From Prorocentrum cordatum (Eukaryota; Sar; Dinophyceae; Prorocentrales; Prorocentraceae): a stretch of 64,000 nt of DNA. The stretch covers positions 112,001 through 176,000 of the forward strand of contig CAUYUJ010018623.1 in the NCBI GenBank assembly GCA_963575745.1. Reading direction: 5' to 3'. Below, piece by piece: positions 51,760-62,437 of the stretch (position 1 is the first letter of the stretch; the number at the start of each line of letters is the position of its first letter). Made by a program: the position numbers and the translations under genes. Under the pieces are notes generated by a model. It made no database searches, had not been told where the DNA came from, and saw only the letters and a program-made list of their open reading frames with translations.

Positions 51760-52571
51760 ATTCCACGAGCCGCGGTTCTTCCCGTGGCTCCCAGAAGTTC
51801 AGGGCACGCTCTCCCGCTACCTATCGCCGCCCGCGCCACTCCGACCGCAGTTACGTCATACATGACAAGACTCTCATGGCCGTCCACAAGGCCAAGACAG
51901 CATCTACCAAACCACGGCGTCGGATACGTTTTGACACACATACCGTGGAATACTACCCGTACATCGTCTCTGGCAAGTCCACTCTGGACAGGTGGATGGA
52001 GAAGCCAAACGAGGGCGATATCGTCAAAGTACCAGACCCGCTGCCACAATGGTGGTGGAAACAGAGTGCAGACGCCCTACGACGTTGTCAACGGGAGGCC
52101 ACATTATGGTATCAGGACCTACACGGCTACCGACACGACACGGTGTTGGTGGAGACGCCAATTGCGATTCCAGAGTCTGGCGACTCTACCACAGAGTCCT
52201 CCGAGACACACCAGGAGACGACAGTGACTCAGAAAGTCGACCCACCACGATCGACAGCTGCACTTACACGTTCCTGGGTTCTCGACAGTGGATCTGCGCA
52301 CCATATTCAGGATAAGCACGAGCTGACGCGGACCGAATCTGATCGCATATCTATTTGCGAGGAGCATATTCTGGAAACTGCAAATGGTGATCGTACTGTC
52401 AACGAGCACTACGACATCCAACTACCTGAAGTGGGCTTGAGGAGTTCAGCCCTCGCCTTGCCAGATTGCCCATCGTTATTCTCAGTTGGCCAATTGATTG
52501 AAATTGATGGCTTTCGGCAGCTTTGGGACGCAGATCTGGGCTACATGCTGCAGGATCCGGGGGGCCAATGA
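51760..52571 (+). CDS. Copia aspartic protease region
   Basis: The frame 51591-52571 starts in the RS-rich tail of gag and carries the retropepsin motif as SWVLDSGSAHHIQDKHEL at about 52270-52325. DSG is the catalytic Asp loop and His-His-Ile matches the Ty1/copia version WxLDSGAxxHM/I. Following LETANGDRTVNEHYDIQLPE and LPDCPSLFSVGQLIEIDGF fit the flap and the LxxVPxLxxNLLSV-like end of copia proteases. The enzyme would cleave the gag-pol precursor. The frame ends at 52571 and integrase begins about 50 bases later in another frame. Confidence 0.8.
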
Positions 52572-52619
52572 TATAAGGTTCCCGTCAACAACAGAGTTCC
52601 AGAATTACGCCTCGACGAT

Positions 52620-53498
52620 TTGGTGAAGATACCACCACCACGATCGTGCACTTCATCAGCACCCAGACGTCGTCAGCGCAAGCGTTCTTCTGCGCGCTGC
52701 AACGACATATGCTGGCGTTGCAAGACTCCAGGGCAGTCACCACCTACAGATGAGCTGCGGCCCCACCTAGGGACCTGTCCCAAGAGACAACGCGTCGGCG
52801 AGGGAGGAGGAGCGCGGACCCCTACGGTCGACGAACCTCCCGACACAGATAATGCCGAGTCCACTGTGGATGCACACAGCGGCTCGCCTACGTCTCCGAT
52901 GCAGCGTTCTCCTCCCGCATGCGGGGGGCCTACCAAGACCCGCGGGGACACCCCAGGTACAGCTCAAACAGATACCGACATCACGTCGACCTCCCTCGAG
53001 GATCTGCAGGTGGAGACGCTTCCCAAAGTGCACTGTGATGGTGATCGTGTTCTTCCAAACCGAAAGAAGAAGCCAATCGACCCTATGCATTGCATGACCC
53101 ACAGTCCAAAACATCCAGACTGTGAGATTTGCTCTCGCACCATGGCGCAGAACGCCCCGTGCAGGCGACAGCGCAAACCACATCCACCGGCAGCCCCCAC
53201 GGACGAAGACACCGCCTACGAGGCTTTCGTCCCGAAGAAATTCGGGGAGGCTCTAACTGCCGACCATGTCGTTCTGGCCAAAGACAATGCCGCGGACAAG
53301 CACGGTGACAAGTATGCACTTGCCGTACTGGATAGATATGCCGGCATCTTCATGTCGTACCCAGCAGTGCATAAAGGCGCAGCTACTACGAAGGCATCCT
53401 TCCAGCAGTTCATCGCCGCAAACGATGAGGTGAAGCACTTATATACGGATAATTCTGGAGCTTCAGAAGACGTGCCGCCAACTGGGATGGATACATGA
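52620..53498 (+). CDS. Copia integrase, zinc-binding and first half of catalytic core
   Basis: The first part is a Pro/Thr-rich linker. Then HCMTHSPKHPDCEICSRTMA at about 53086-53145 provides the H-x-H-C-x-x-C zinc-binding region of integrase. FGEALTADHVVLAKDN near 53240-53290 holds the first catalytic Asp, and AANDEVKHLYTDNSGA near 53420-53465 the second (xSDNGxE-type). The enzyme inserts the cDNA into chromosomes. The frame stops at 53496-53498, and the core continues after a frameshift at 53578-53853. Confidence 0.8.
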   Translation: MVKIPPPRSCTSSAPRRRQRKRSSARCNDICWRCKTPGQSPPTDELRPHLGTCPKRQRVGEGGGARTPTVDEPPDTDNAESTVDAHSGSPTSPMQRSPPACGGPTKTRGDTPGTAQTDTDITSTSLEDLQVETLPKVHCDGDRVLPNRKKKPIDPMHCMTHSPKHPDCEICSRTMAQNAPCRRQRKPHPPAAPTDEDTAYEAFVPKKFGEALTADHVVLAKDNAADKHGDKYALAVLDRYAGIFMSYPAVHKGAATTKASFQQFIAANDEVKHLYTDNSGASEDVPPTGMDT

Positions 53499-53577
53499 CG
53501 CTAGCACCCCTCATCGTCCACAAACAAATGGATTCATCGAACGCATTGTCAAGATCGTCATCCTCGGTACGAGAGCT

Positions 53578-53853
53578 GTGTTACATATGTCTGGTCTGGG
53601 ACACGAGTGGTGGAAAGAGGCCATGCAAGCCTTTTGCAGTGGACACAACTTTGTGCATCCATCCACGGGCGTTGCCGCTCTCAGCGATGAGCATACTGAC
53701 AAGACAGCTCGCGAAATACGTTTTGGTGAAAGTTTTCCCGGGCACTGCATACCATTTGCTGCTCGAATATTTTGGGAATGCTTCAATCCCGAGATTAACA
53801 ATGAAACCGCAAAGTTCAAAGAGAATACTCGGGAGGGGTTATTCATGGGTTAA
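53578..53853 (+). CDS. Copia integrase, C-terminal continuation
   Basis: MLHMSGLGHEWWKEAMQAFC and then HNFVHP correspond to the LxxxGLPxxFWxxAxxxAxxxxN region that follows the DDE core in copia integrases. FKENTREGLFMG resembles the GYSxxxKGYxxxxP-like tail segment. The catalytic Glu region between 53498 and 53578 is in yet another frame and is not cleanly readable. Confidence 0.6.
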   Translation: MLHMSGLGHEWWKEAMQAFCSGHNFVHPSTGVAALSDEHTDKTAREIRFGESFPGHCIPFAARIFWECFNPEINNETAKFKENTREGLFMG

Positions 53854-53895
53854 GATTTACACTCAGGTGGACGTTGGTCTGGTGATTTTCTCGTC

Positions 53896-54960
53896 TTGGA
53901 TACGGCTGCATGCGCCAAGAACCCAGACGGCGACCTGCGTCACGTACACAGAGTCAAAGATATTATTATCCCCGACGGCAAGTTCACCTTCCCTGTGAAG
54001 GGCGGTACCCTACGACATCACAACCCAGAGGCACACGACGAGGTCAAGGCAACTACTTCTCGTCCTTTGGGCGACAAACCTATGCCGGACCTTCCACTTG
54101 CCTACCCAAAGGAGTGGGGCGATCCATCGATGATGACGCTGGACGACGATGCCGCTGATACTCACCCATCGGCTCCAGAGGTTGCTGCAACAGCACCGGA
54201 GCCTGACTACTGGGAACAGCGTGGATACTGCATCATCCGACACATCCGCACTCCGCGTAGAAAGTTATTCATACCAACAGACGATGTTATGAACATAGCT
54301 GCACCTGTTGATCAGCTCGATGTGACGCGAGACTTTGAGACGACTTCTACCTTCGAGGGCGAAGGTGTCTTTCGTGATGTTTGGGATGGTGTCAGCGCAG
54401 CAGACCACCGAGAGCTTAGCGAGCATTGGACCGGCCCAGTTCGGTTCCATGAGCTCCCCGAGATGTTGCCGGACGGCAAAATGGTGGTCCGCGGCCGTGA
54501 GACACGCGTACAGACTACTACGCGCCCAGACCACACTCTTCCCGAACATTGGAAGACTTTGTCTCGAGGACAACAAAAGAAGGAGATTGAGCACGCAGAA
54601 GACATTAAACAAGCTCGCGAGACCCGTGAACGAGCTGCACTTCGAGTGTGGACCCGACAGGACAAACAAGCCAACAATTTCCGCACTACTACGGTTGGTG
54701 GACCTACGTGGAATACCGTGGAACGCCGTATTACTTACGATATGGACAGCGGAGCTGTCATTCGTGACGAGGACGTCAAGGGCGCGACCAACAAGGAGAT
54801 TCTGTATGCCAAGCTACCTGGTGACCACGTGACATTACTACCGTATTGTACTACCGCCAACCCTCGCCACAGCCTGCTGGAGTCGCACGTACTCTGGTAT
54901 TTATTGACAGTGAGGGGAACGACTTCGGGACCGCGAACCCGCTCACCCGCAAGTTCACCC
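53896..54960 (+). CDS. Copia pol linker between integrase and reverse transcriptase
   Basis: The 357-residue open frame begins MDTAACAKNPDGDLRHVHRV with PDGKFTFPVKGGTLRHHNPE and continues with acidic and Pro-rich parts. It ends in a helical, charged segment (LSRGQQKKEIEHAEDIKQAR). Comparable spacer regions occur between integrase and RT in copia elements. No separate domain is recognised. The frame is replaced by the RT frame near 54850-54970. Confidence 0.6.
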
Positions 54961-54989
54961 CGTCGGTAGCAGTGCCCACTATGCCACGT

Positions 54990-55619
54990 GGCCCCACCTA
55001 CGCACCGGCACACAGAGAGAAGATTCCTGACTCACCATGGCCACGCCCAGCCCTTGTTACCAGAAATTTGAACAAGCGAGAAGTCGCCGCAGAGCCACGC
55101 GCACAGGAAGCCCTACGCAAAGAATACGAGCGCCTTGAAAAGAAGCAAACGTGGATGATAGAGATTGTTGCTGAAAAGGATAATATTGAATCAGAAGCGA
55201 TTCGTACAGGGAAGAAGGTTCACTTCTTCAGCATGTTGGAGCTATCTTCCGTGAAACATGAAGAACTTCCTCCAGAACTAGGTAAGTTCAAGGGCCGCGT
55301 GGTGGTTCAGGGCAACACTGGCAAAGACGAAACTGGCTCGGCCGCCATCTTCGCCGACGCCGCATTCAGCGCGTCGCACATTGAAGCTTCCAAGCTCTGT
55401 GACGCTACCGCATTATTGCCAAATTATGGAGGCGACCAGAGCGATGCACCTGGCGCATGCACGCAAGCCTTACTATACGGAGACGGACGAATAGACCCAG
55501 TCGGTATTTGGATTACTCTACCTAAGTGGCGTCATCCTGCATCCTGGTCTAAATACAGGAATCCCGTGCGCCGACTACGATTGGCACTGTGCGGACATCC
55601 TCTCGCAGGTGTGTTTTGA
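54990..55619 (+). CDS. Copia reverse transcriptase, fingers/palm N-terminal part
   Basis: This part of the frame 54846-55619 shows EALRKEYERLEKKQTWMIEI, ELGKFKGRVVVQGNTGKDET and AIFADAAFSASHIEASKLCD. APGACTQALLYGDGRIDPVG and IWITLPKWRHP follow. Together these match copia RT from the conserved KAR/KGRxVxxGxxxxxG segment to the DAYTQAxL and WxxLP blocks. The frame ends at 55617-55619 in TGA, directly after HPLAGVF. The same frame then reads ERKCRTCPGSVGFEPIPGLK and on into the YVDD part. Copia RTs have Trp at the TGA position, so a single TGG to TGA change is likely. Confidence 0.8.
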   Translation, partial: GPTYAPAHREKIPDSPWPRPALVTRNLNKREVAAEPRAQEALRKEYERLEKKQTWMIEIVAEKDNIESEAIRTGKKVHFFSMLELSSVKHEELPPELGKFKGRVVVQGNTGKDETGSAAIFADAAFSASHIEASKLCDATALLPNYGGDQSDAPGACTQALLYGDGRIDPVGIWITLPKWRHPASWSKYRNPVRRLRLALCGHPLAGVF

Positions 55620-56054
55620 GAACGAAAATGTCGCACGTGTCCGGGAAGTGTTGGATTTGAACCTATCCCAGGCTTGAAATGTGTGTGGAGACACAACAAA
55701 CTGGCATTGATACTTTCAGTATACGTGGACGACTTCAAACTTGCAGAGCCAGCCACCAACTTACATGCTGGTTGGGATCTGATCCGCAAAAGCGGCATTG
55801 GTTTGGACCCGCCTACTCCGTACTCTCAATACCTTGGCTGTGGACAACAGGCTCGCGACGTTCCCCAAAACGTCTTCGACAAAAGAATGTCTACCATTCG
55901 ACCTATGTTGCCTACCCACAGTGACAAGGATTATCATACAGCTAAACAAGTTCGTGGAATACGACATGACATGCTTGGCTTTACCGATCAATGTTTCGAA
56001 CGCTACCTGGAGTGCGCCTCCGAGCGTACCCAAGGGCCAGGGTCACGTCGTTAA
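55620..56054 (+). CDS. Copia reverse transcriptase, catalytic YVDD part
   Basis: The block HNKLALILSVYVDDFKLAEP at about 55695-55755 contains the YVDD active-site Asp pair that binds the metal ions of RT. It is followed by PYSQYLGCGQQ, the LGI/LGC block of the thumb region. It is in the same frame as 54990-55619, separated only by the TGA at 55617. Protein character is lost after about 56030, and the connection continues in another frame from about 56060. Confidence 0.85.
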   Translation, partial: ERKCRTCPGSVGFEPIPGLKCVWRHNKLALILSVYVDDFKLAEPATNLHAGWDLIRKSGIGLDPPTPYSQYLGCGQQARDVPQNVFDKRMSTIRPMLPTHSDKDYHTAKQVRGIRHDMLGFTDQCFERYLECASERTQGPGSRR

Positions 56055-56059
56055 CGGGC

Positions 56060-56545
56060 TGACTCCCCGAGGGCTTCGCGATCCCCATCGCCTAGCTCCT
56101 CTGGGTCGGTCGAGAGACCTACGACTGCGTCGCAATCTACGACAGTCACGTACGATGACCTACCCGACGCAGAGACTCGTGGCATCGAGGATACATCCTT
56201 CACCGAGTCCGATTACTCCGACGAGGGCATCCTCGGCCAGGATGCGGCGAGTGTACTACTGAAGATTCTCTATCTGGCACGTTGTTGTCGTGTCGATATG
56301 TTGCATCCAGTGTGCATGCTAGCCAGAGAGATTACCAAATGGAATACCACGTGTGACAAACGCCTTCATCGGCTGATATGCTACATCAAAATGACGCGTA
56401 CCCATTGTTTACATGGATGGATTGGCGATGCTTCGGATAAGCTATCCCTCATGCTCTTCACTGACGCCTCGTTTGCCGATTGCACTACCTCCTCCAAGTC
56501 CCTTACTGGCGTATTCGCGGCGCTGGTTGGACCCAATGCGTTCTT
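56060..56545 (+). CDS. Copia RT connection and RNase H, first part
   Basis: The frame that includes 56298-56705 is open and protein-like upstream to about 56060 (TVTYDDLPDAETRGIEDTSF). QDAASVLLKILYLARCCRVD and MLHPVCMLAREITKWNTTCD correspond to the LxYLxxxTRPDIxxAVxxLxR region of copia. SLMLFTDASFADCTTSSKSL near 56450-56510 holds the first catalytic Asp of RNase H and the TSR/TSKS turn. The frame loses register near 56540-56550. Confidence 0.7.
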
Positions 56546-57165
56546 CCCGTCAATGCCGTGTGCAAGAAACAGACGGTCGTTTCGCTTTCATCCACAGAGT
56601 CCGAGATCGTTGCTCTTGACTCGGCGCTACGACTGGAGGGACTACCACTACTCTCATTCTGGGGGGCTGTGGTGGAGGTTGCCGGCACCTGCAAAGAGAA
56701 GATGACATGCCTGGGCTGCCTGGGACGCGCCGCTACGGCGATATGTCCGACTCTGGCCGCCAAAAAGAAGAGGCGCAAGCCATCGCCTCGCCAGGCGTCC
56801 CCTACACGGGGATCTTCTCCTAGCCGTAGGCAGCTACCGCTGAAGACGGAGCTACCTACGCCTCCAAAGAGGCGCGCGATATCCCACGAGGGTGCGGTGC
56901 TACACGTGGACCCAGAGCCTGCTCAGGAGAGCAGCTCTCCCAAAGTGAATCTCATCGCCCTAGAGGACAACCAGGCCGTGATCAAGATTGTCCAAAAGGG
57001 ACGTACACCAGCACCTCGTCATCTTCATCGTACTCACAGCATTAACTTGGATTGGATATGTGAAACATGCCAATTCGAGCACATTGAGCTCAAGTGCGGA
57101 GGTACAAAAGAACAATTTCAGATATGATGACTAAACATTTTGAGCCGAAGAAAGCAGATCTCTGA
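56546..57165 (+). CDS. Copia RNase H, second part, and element 3' coding end
   Basis: In the frame 56480-57127, KKQTVVSLSSTESEIVALDS holds the conserved KQxxVSxSSTEAE block with the catalytic Glu. An insertion of about 80 residues rich in Lys, Pro and Ser follows, and then NLIALEDNQAVIKIVQKGRT with the next Asp and RHLHRTHSINLDWICE. The expected ending (A)DMMTKHF is encoded at about 57123-57145 after a one-base shift from the stop at 57125-57127, closing at about 57165. The basic insertion between the E and D motifs is longer than usual for copia RNase H. Confidence 0.75.
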
Positions 57166-57670
57166 AGGGATTTGTTGGAACTCTCGCCCATCTTCCCCGT
57201 TGCCCCTATGCAGTGTGCTCCGAAGAATCCTTGGAGGCCGTTGCGAGGGCCCAGGAGGCCCGATGGTTTACCTCATATCGCAGAGCCTCCGAAACTGGAT
57301 GGATGTCCGCACGCGTGCGAGATATTGCTTACCGACGAAGAAAAATGGGGGGAGACAGGGACAGCATGCGGATACATGTGTGGGACATTCCGACCATGAG
57401 GGACTACATGCATGTGCATACCATATTGGTGTTCTTGCTGCGGCTAGCGATTCTCGCCAGCCCCGAGCGAGGGCACGCTCACTACATGCTAGACACTCTC
57501 GCCATCCCTCATCGCCATCTCACAGTACAGAGAGGTCTAGGACACGTATGATACGACCCCGCCGCAGCTGTTTTACCACTCGAGCGACGACGCTCACCAG
57601 CATCTTGCTCGCTGTGCGCGAGACTCCTCACGAGAGATCGGTTCTACCCCCGACCCCCCCCGTTCCAGAG

Positions 57671-59165
57671 ATGGATCAGGCCTCGCCTCTCCACCTCGCG
57701 GGCTGGGCCGTCGGCTTCGACGCCAGCTACGACCCGGAGGCCAACGACGACGACCGCGTGGGCTTCACGTTCCACGGTCAGACGGGCCGTCCTCGTGGCG
57801 CCGAAGATGGTTTCATCTACGTGCATCACCTGCGCCTGGACCACAGCGCAGAGTACGATCTACGTGCGCCAGACGAATCCGCCCTTGTCGAGGTCACCCG
57901 TGCCGCGCCCATGGGCGTGGCGGGCTGCATCGGCAAAGCTACGGGCGGGGTCGGCGGCAACGCCCACTACGACTACAGTACGACCACGGCCACACCGTGG
58001 ATGTCGCTCCTGAAGGCCATGCGCATGATCTCCAGCCTCTTCTCGCGCAAAACATCGGTCCAGGAAAACATTCGTGGTTTGCATGACCACTTGAATGCTA
58101 CGATTCCTGGATCAGGCCGCAAGTGTCCCCCAATGGAACTTGCGACGCGAGTGTTGACAGCAGAATGGATGATGATACACAACGACTGGCCGAGAGTGGG
58201 CAGTGCATGGCTGGGGAAATATTCCTTGGACACAGTCCAGGATACAAATCAGCTGTACAAGGAGGGCCTTTCTCTGCCTCCTGACATTTACGGCGACGGT
58301 TTGTCCACCCCATGCTATGCCCCGAATCTCGATCGTGCCGGGGTCAGACTTCCAGCGCGCCCACCTGGCCTGGCCAGGACATCTGACACGGCGGGGCACC
58401 TCGGCCACATCATCGAGGACCATCTCGTCACCGAAATGCGGGCATTCTCCGGCCTCCACCAAACCAATCGCTTCCGCCGCAAGCTCGGCACGTGGCAGAG
58501 CACACGCGGAGGGTTTGGAGGGATCGGCTCGAGCCCCAAGACGGTGGCAACACCATCTGACCACCCTGACGGCTGGGTCACCCTTCCAGAACATGGCGAT
58601 CAGTACTGGCAACCATATGAGGAGGGATCTGTGCTCCCAGGAGAGCAGCCTGACGTGGAGGACCCTGGTATTACTCCAGGATCAGCCATGGACCCGCTCG
58701 AGTTGGCACAGGCAAAATACCGCGCGTTTTGTGGTGGTCGGTTGGTTACCGCTCTCCTCTCAGAGAACGGATGGCTTGGTATGATACAGGAGGACTTGGG
58801 CATGCTCCTCCACCATGCTTTCGGTCCTTCGGGACATGCGTACAAATGGACAAATTTATACACAGACTCCACGTGGATCATGCACAAGAAAGGCTCCAAA
58901 GCCGCCCCACATAAGAAGTTTCCAGGGCACGGCATCGACGAGCTCGACAGCCCACAGCAGCGAGACGCACTCGCCAGGGCATCCAATGTCGGTCTCGTGC
59001 CGCTCTTCATGCCACGCCTCAATAGAGCAGAGTACATGGGCGGCGCCACCCTCGAGCACCTGTCAATATTTATCCGTGACGACATCATGATGTGGGCGTT
59101 CTCGTACGGGAATTACAATGAATTCTTCAAACAGAACAACAGAAGGACACTCCAATTGGTCAGGA
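57671..59165 (+). CDS. Unknown protein, long ORF downstream of the copia element
   Basis: The open frame is 57140-59317; good protein character starts at the ATG at 57671 (MDQASPLHLAGWAVGFDASY). It contains HGQTGRPRGAEDGFIYVHHL, TPWMSLLKAMRMISSLFSRK, EEGSVLPGEQPDVEDPGITP, ENGWLGMIQEDLGMLLHHAF and NNRRTLQLVR. No family is recognised. Composition is closer to the copia region than to the GC-rich genes at the left of the window. Near 59165 the frame changes to that of 59170-59955, which reads on convincingly. It may be a separate gene or an extra module of a larger element. Confidence 0.5.
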
Positions 59166-59169
59166 TTGT

Positions 59170-60051
59170 ATGTTATTGCCAGAGGCTGGCGGCGACACCC
59201 GCTGCGATATGGCAAAGCTCCGTGGGCAGCCCGCCAGGGCGCAGGACAAACGTATCGCAGCTATCCTACAATCCCAATACGAGTCCACGCTTGAGCAGCG
59301 CAACAGGACCCTCATGATCCGCATGGCCAGAGCCCTATTAATGATGAACGACAATCATTCGATGGCAGAATGGCGTAAGCTGAGCGAGATCATATGGGGT
59401 CTGGGTTATTGGGCAAAAGACTTCCCTGCATACGTGAAACAGCGTCACTACAGCAGGGGCCTCAATGCCGTCGTGGTCTGGAGCGCAAACGACATTGCTT
59501 GCGCTAGCCATGGTCAGCAATGGTTGGATACACAACGTCACCACGATCGTGCTCCCACGAACGCACGTGAATTCATCAAGATGGAGTGCCAGGACAGCGT
59601 CCCGAAGCTTATGCCGGTACACGTGAAGGTGGACTTGTCACGCTTCATTGACGTGATGCAATACTTCCGTTGTCCCACCGTCATGGGTCCAGGCAAAGCA
59701 GCGCAATGGGGCGTACATTCGACCTTCGACCATCACACGAGCGACCTGACCAGAGCTACGCAATGTCGTGGTATTGTGGTACTTCCCTCCGACCATTGGG
59801 TTGAGTCGTACGACAGAGCCACGCCTACGGCCTGGCATGCCAAGCAGAACAACCACAATCTGGCAGTGATGACGACTCAATTTTGTGATGCGGTATGCTA
59901 TCGCAATTTCTGTGCGTTGATCCAGTCGTTACCATCGCAGCCGTATCCATTTTGACCTCCGCTCCTGAATGCCGTCACAGAGGAGCAAGCCTTCGCACAG
60001 GCTAAAGAGATCATGGACGCTCTTCACTTCCGCGAGAAAATGATTACATAA
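59170..60051 (+). pseudogene. Continuation of the unknown ORF, with in-frame TGA
   Basis: The frame 59170-59955 reads LLPEAGGDTRCDMAKLRGQP, TLEQRNRTLMIRMARALLMM, LGYWAKDFPAYVKQRHYSRG, VKVDLSRFIDVMQYFRCPTV and NNHNLAVMTTQFCDAVCYRN. After TGA at 59953-59955 the same frame continues PPLLNAVTEEQAFAQAKEIM followed by DALHFREKMIT to a TAA at 60049-60051, again protein-like. It most likely forms one protein with 57671-59165. The family is not recognised. Confidence 0.45.
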
Positions 60052-60081
60052 AGGAAGAGGCATCTCAGCCTCACGACGCTG

Positions 60082-60441
60082 ATGACCCAGACTGCAGGGG
60101 AAATGGCTCCTTGTGCTTGGATGGCTTCCTGCGCCAGTGGCACGTTACCCAAATCGATGCCGCTGGCAACAAGCGATCCATATATGCCCGCCCCTGGTCT
60201 CACAGAGGAGCCACCAGCAGCGGATCCAGCGCAAACCAGTCAAGATGATGATCCATATTTTGAGGCGTACAAGGAGCTGTACTACAAACTTCTCCTCCTG
60301 CTCGAGGATTACCTGGGCGTTTGGAGATCCTACAACTCGGGCGAGAAGCAGGAGCTCTTACACCCTACATGGGTAAAATGCCAAGGATGCGCATGCTCTC
60401 ACTTGGATTGTATACGAACAGTTCTTGATCCAGATCAATGA
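60082..60441 (+). CDS. Small unknown ORF
   Basis: The frame encodes 119 residues with PAADPAQTSQDDDPYFEAYK, ELYYKLLLLLEDYLGVWRSY and PTWVKCQGCACSHLDCI. The Leu-rich helix and the CxxCxC-like cluster are the only notable elements. It ends overlapping the start of the next ORF and may be its N-terminal exon in another frame. Confidence 0.4.
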   Translation: MTQTAGEMAPCAWMASCASGTLPKSMPLATSDPYMPAPGLTEEPPAADPAQTSQDDDPYFEAYKELYYKLLLLLEDYLGVWRSYNSGEKQELLHPTWVKCQGCACSHLDCIRTVLDPDQ

Positions 60442-62437
60442 TATTGCTGAGGCTAATGATGCAAATAAATCACGTCTCATTGCAGAGCGTAATGTACTGA
60501 ACTCTCATCGTGTCGGACCTCGCATTGACAACTCAGACACCACCACGGCATGCAAGGGTTTCTACACCCGGACTGCCTTAGATTGCATCGAGGTACAACC
60601 TGAGCCGCCGGAGCCGGCCGCCAGGCCTGCTGTGGCACCAGCCGCTGCAGACCCGACAACGCTCTCGGCGACTCCGCTCAGCGAGGACAGACAGCCCCTG
60701 CCACCAGGACCGCTCCCGCCCGCCACGCCAGCAGCGTCCCCAGATATGGGTCCGCATATTGCCTCGGATGAGGACGCTGACGTGGTGGCGGAGCTGGAAG
60801 CAATTCCTGCTGACACTGCGCCTACGCCTGGTCAGCAATTGGAGGCTATGCGTATACTGTCGTGGCAGGACTGCTGCGAGCGATCATACCATGTGGACGC
60901 AAGCCAGATACCGACATTCAACAGTGCATACGCTCCTCGTGAGTATAAGCTCCAGGCTGGTCTTATGGACGATCACCCATACGTACCACCCGGATTGGGG
61001 GGCACCACCGCACACAATGGCATGGACTGCCTGATGAACAACGACTGGGCTCGTCAATTGGCTTACGACGACTGCGTGATTACCCACGCGCCCGATATTG
61101 CCCAATCCGGCTGTTTCCCAGAATGGAAATGGATGTCACTTCCGCCATACGATCAGACCCGTTATGGACCAGAGTTGCTTACGCAAGAGTGGCTTGGCGA
61201 TCCTACATGCATGAGCAAGGATATCACGACCATGCTCCGCCACGCGAATCACAGCAGACCTTTTCATATTGATCAATTTGCCGACAGACGGGTCAACATA
61301 TGGTCGATGAAGGCACAGCAATCCTGGACGATTCCCAGCAATTGGAAATCTTTCCAAGATATGGTTCAATGGAAATTCGCAGAGCGTCATGGTCAATCCA
61401 ACGGACCATCCACTGAGGCGGCCGTGGCACACTGTCGTAAAGACGGCGAGTCAGAAGGATACGAATGCTGGACTGATTACTACCCGATATTCATCTTCAA
61501 CGCGTTTCAGAAACACATCGACCCGGAGAAGAATCGGATCGAGGTATATGCCAAATCAATACCTGCCGAGGGTGACCCCAGCTGCTTCGACTGGAGCAGC
61601 GTCATTGCTATCCGATGCGTTGGCGGACACAGTTCAGTCAATCCGCTCTCCAAACCATGGAATATTGGCTGGGAGAGCTTGAAATGGACAGACGTTAAAT
61701 ACCTCCATCACGGCACGACATTTCGCGCCTGGAGAAGCATCCTCAAGACCGGGATCATTCCTGGCTACGTCAACCAATCACGGAGAAACAACCGGCAAAA
61801 AGGTTCACAGCGTTCGGGGGCATTCTACAGTTCAAGCACATACGTGCACATCGCCAAACAGAATCCTCACACATCTGTTCCACCGTATAAGTTCAAGCAC
61901 TACAAGAACGAGGTGGAGCTCGCGATCGACATGCAGTTTGCCATGAACTCTGGTTGCAGATTTTGGCTCGGCGCACAGTTCGCTATCATGACTGAGGACG
62001 TGGTTCCAGCCGCCGCAATCCTTGCCATTCGCCGCGTCGCAGGGCACCGCGAAGCGGGCAAGCAGTTGTGGCCAGAGAAGGGCCCCAGCTGGGGCTATCC
62101 GCCGCTGTCGCAGAGACGACCATTGAGCAAATACGAGATTTGCGTTACTCCTCAGCAGCAATCAGGACAATATCAGATGGCACAGGAGTTCGAGGCGGAT
62201 ACGATCGCCGACCCTCCTGGGATCGCCCAGACACTACACAGTGCAGCCCCAACAGCGACGGTCTACGCCACGGCTTCACAGTTGCGAACTCAGTCTGCCT
62301 CAGCATCATCGGCACAGCGACCTAGCGCCCCTTTGCTGGGGGCGACCCCCGCTGGCCATACTGCTGACGCTGACGCTTTAGATGAGGCCATCGTCCGTGA
62401 GATGGTCAACAGTTGTGGGCACAACACACAGGATTAG
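60425..62437 (+). CDS. Unknown large protein with an HGT...ILKTGI block
   Basis: The 670-residue open frame opens by an alternative codon; protein-like sequence starts near 60440 (IAEANDANKSRLIAERNVLN). An Ala/Pro-rich linker spans about residues 60-125. A globular part follows, with WQDCCERSYHVDASQIPTFN, DHPYVPPGLGGTTAHNGMDC and HFHIDQF-like blocks. At 61697-61760 the segment YLHHGTTFRAWRSILKTGII appears, followed by GAFYSSSTYVHIAKQNPH and AIDMQFAMNSGCRFWLGAQF. HGT...W..IL..GI is reminiscent of the Tpt1/KptA or other ADP-ribosyltransferase-fold core, but the rest of that signature is not clear. After 62437 coding continues in another frame. Confidence 0.5.
   Translation: MIQINDIAEANDANKSRLIAERNVLNSHRVGPRIDNSDTTTACKGFYTRTALDCIEVQPEPPEPAARPAVAPAAADPTTLSATPLSEDRQPLPPGPLPPATPAASPDMGPHIASDEDADVVAELEAIPADTAPTPGQQLEAMRILSWQDCCERSYHVDASQIPTFNSAYAPREYKLQAGLMDDHPYVPPGLGGTTAHNGMDCLMNNDWARQLAYDDCVITHAPDIAQSGCFPEWKWMSLPPYDQTRYGPELLTQEWLGDPTCMSKDITTMLRHANHSRPFHIDQFADRRVNIWSMKAQQSWTIPSNWKSFQDMVQWKFAERHGQSNGPSTEAAVAHCRKDGESEGYECWTDYYPIFIFNAFQKHIDPEKNRIEVYAKSIPAEGDPSCFDWSSVIAIRCVGGHSSVNPLSKPWNIGWESLKWTDVKYLHHGTTFRAWRSILKTGIIPGYVNQSRRNNRQKGSQRSGAFYSSSTYVHIAKQNPHTSVPPYKFKHYKNEVELAIDMQFAMNSGCRFWLGAQFAIMTEDVVPAAAILAIRRVAGHREAGKQLWPEKGPSWGYPPLSQRRPLSKYEICVTPQQQSGQYQMAQEFEADTIADPPGIAQTLHSAAPTATVYATASQLRTQSASASSAQRPSAPLLGATPAGHTADADALDEAIVREMVNSCGHNTQD

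Larger units (their letters stand above)
48585..57165 (+). mobile_element. Ty1/copia-type LTR retrotransposon, internal region, disrupted
   Basis: The domain order gag - protease - integrase - reverse transcriptase - RNase H on one strand is diagnostic of Ty1/copia elements (integrase before RT). All enzymatic centres are recognisable, but they lie in at least six frame segments with single stops, so this copy cannot make an intact polyprotein. The CCCH fingers in gag are unusual for copia elements in plants or animals, where a CCHC knuckle is the rule. LTRs were not identified, so the outer limits are those of the coding region. Confidence 0.85.
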
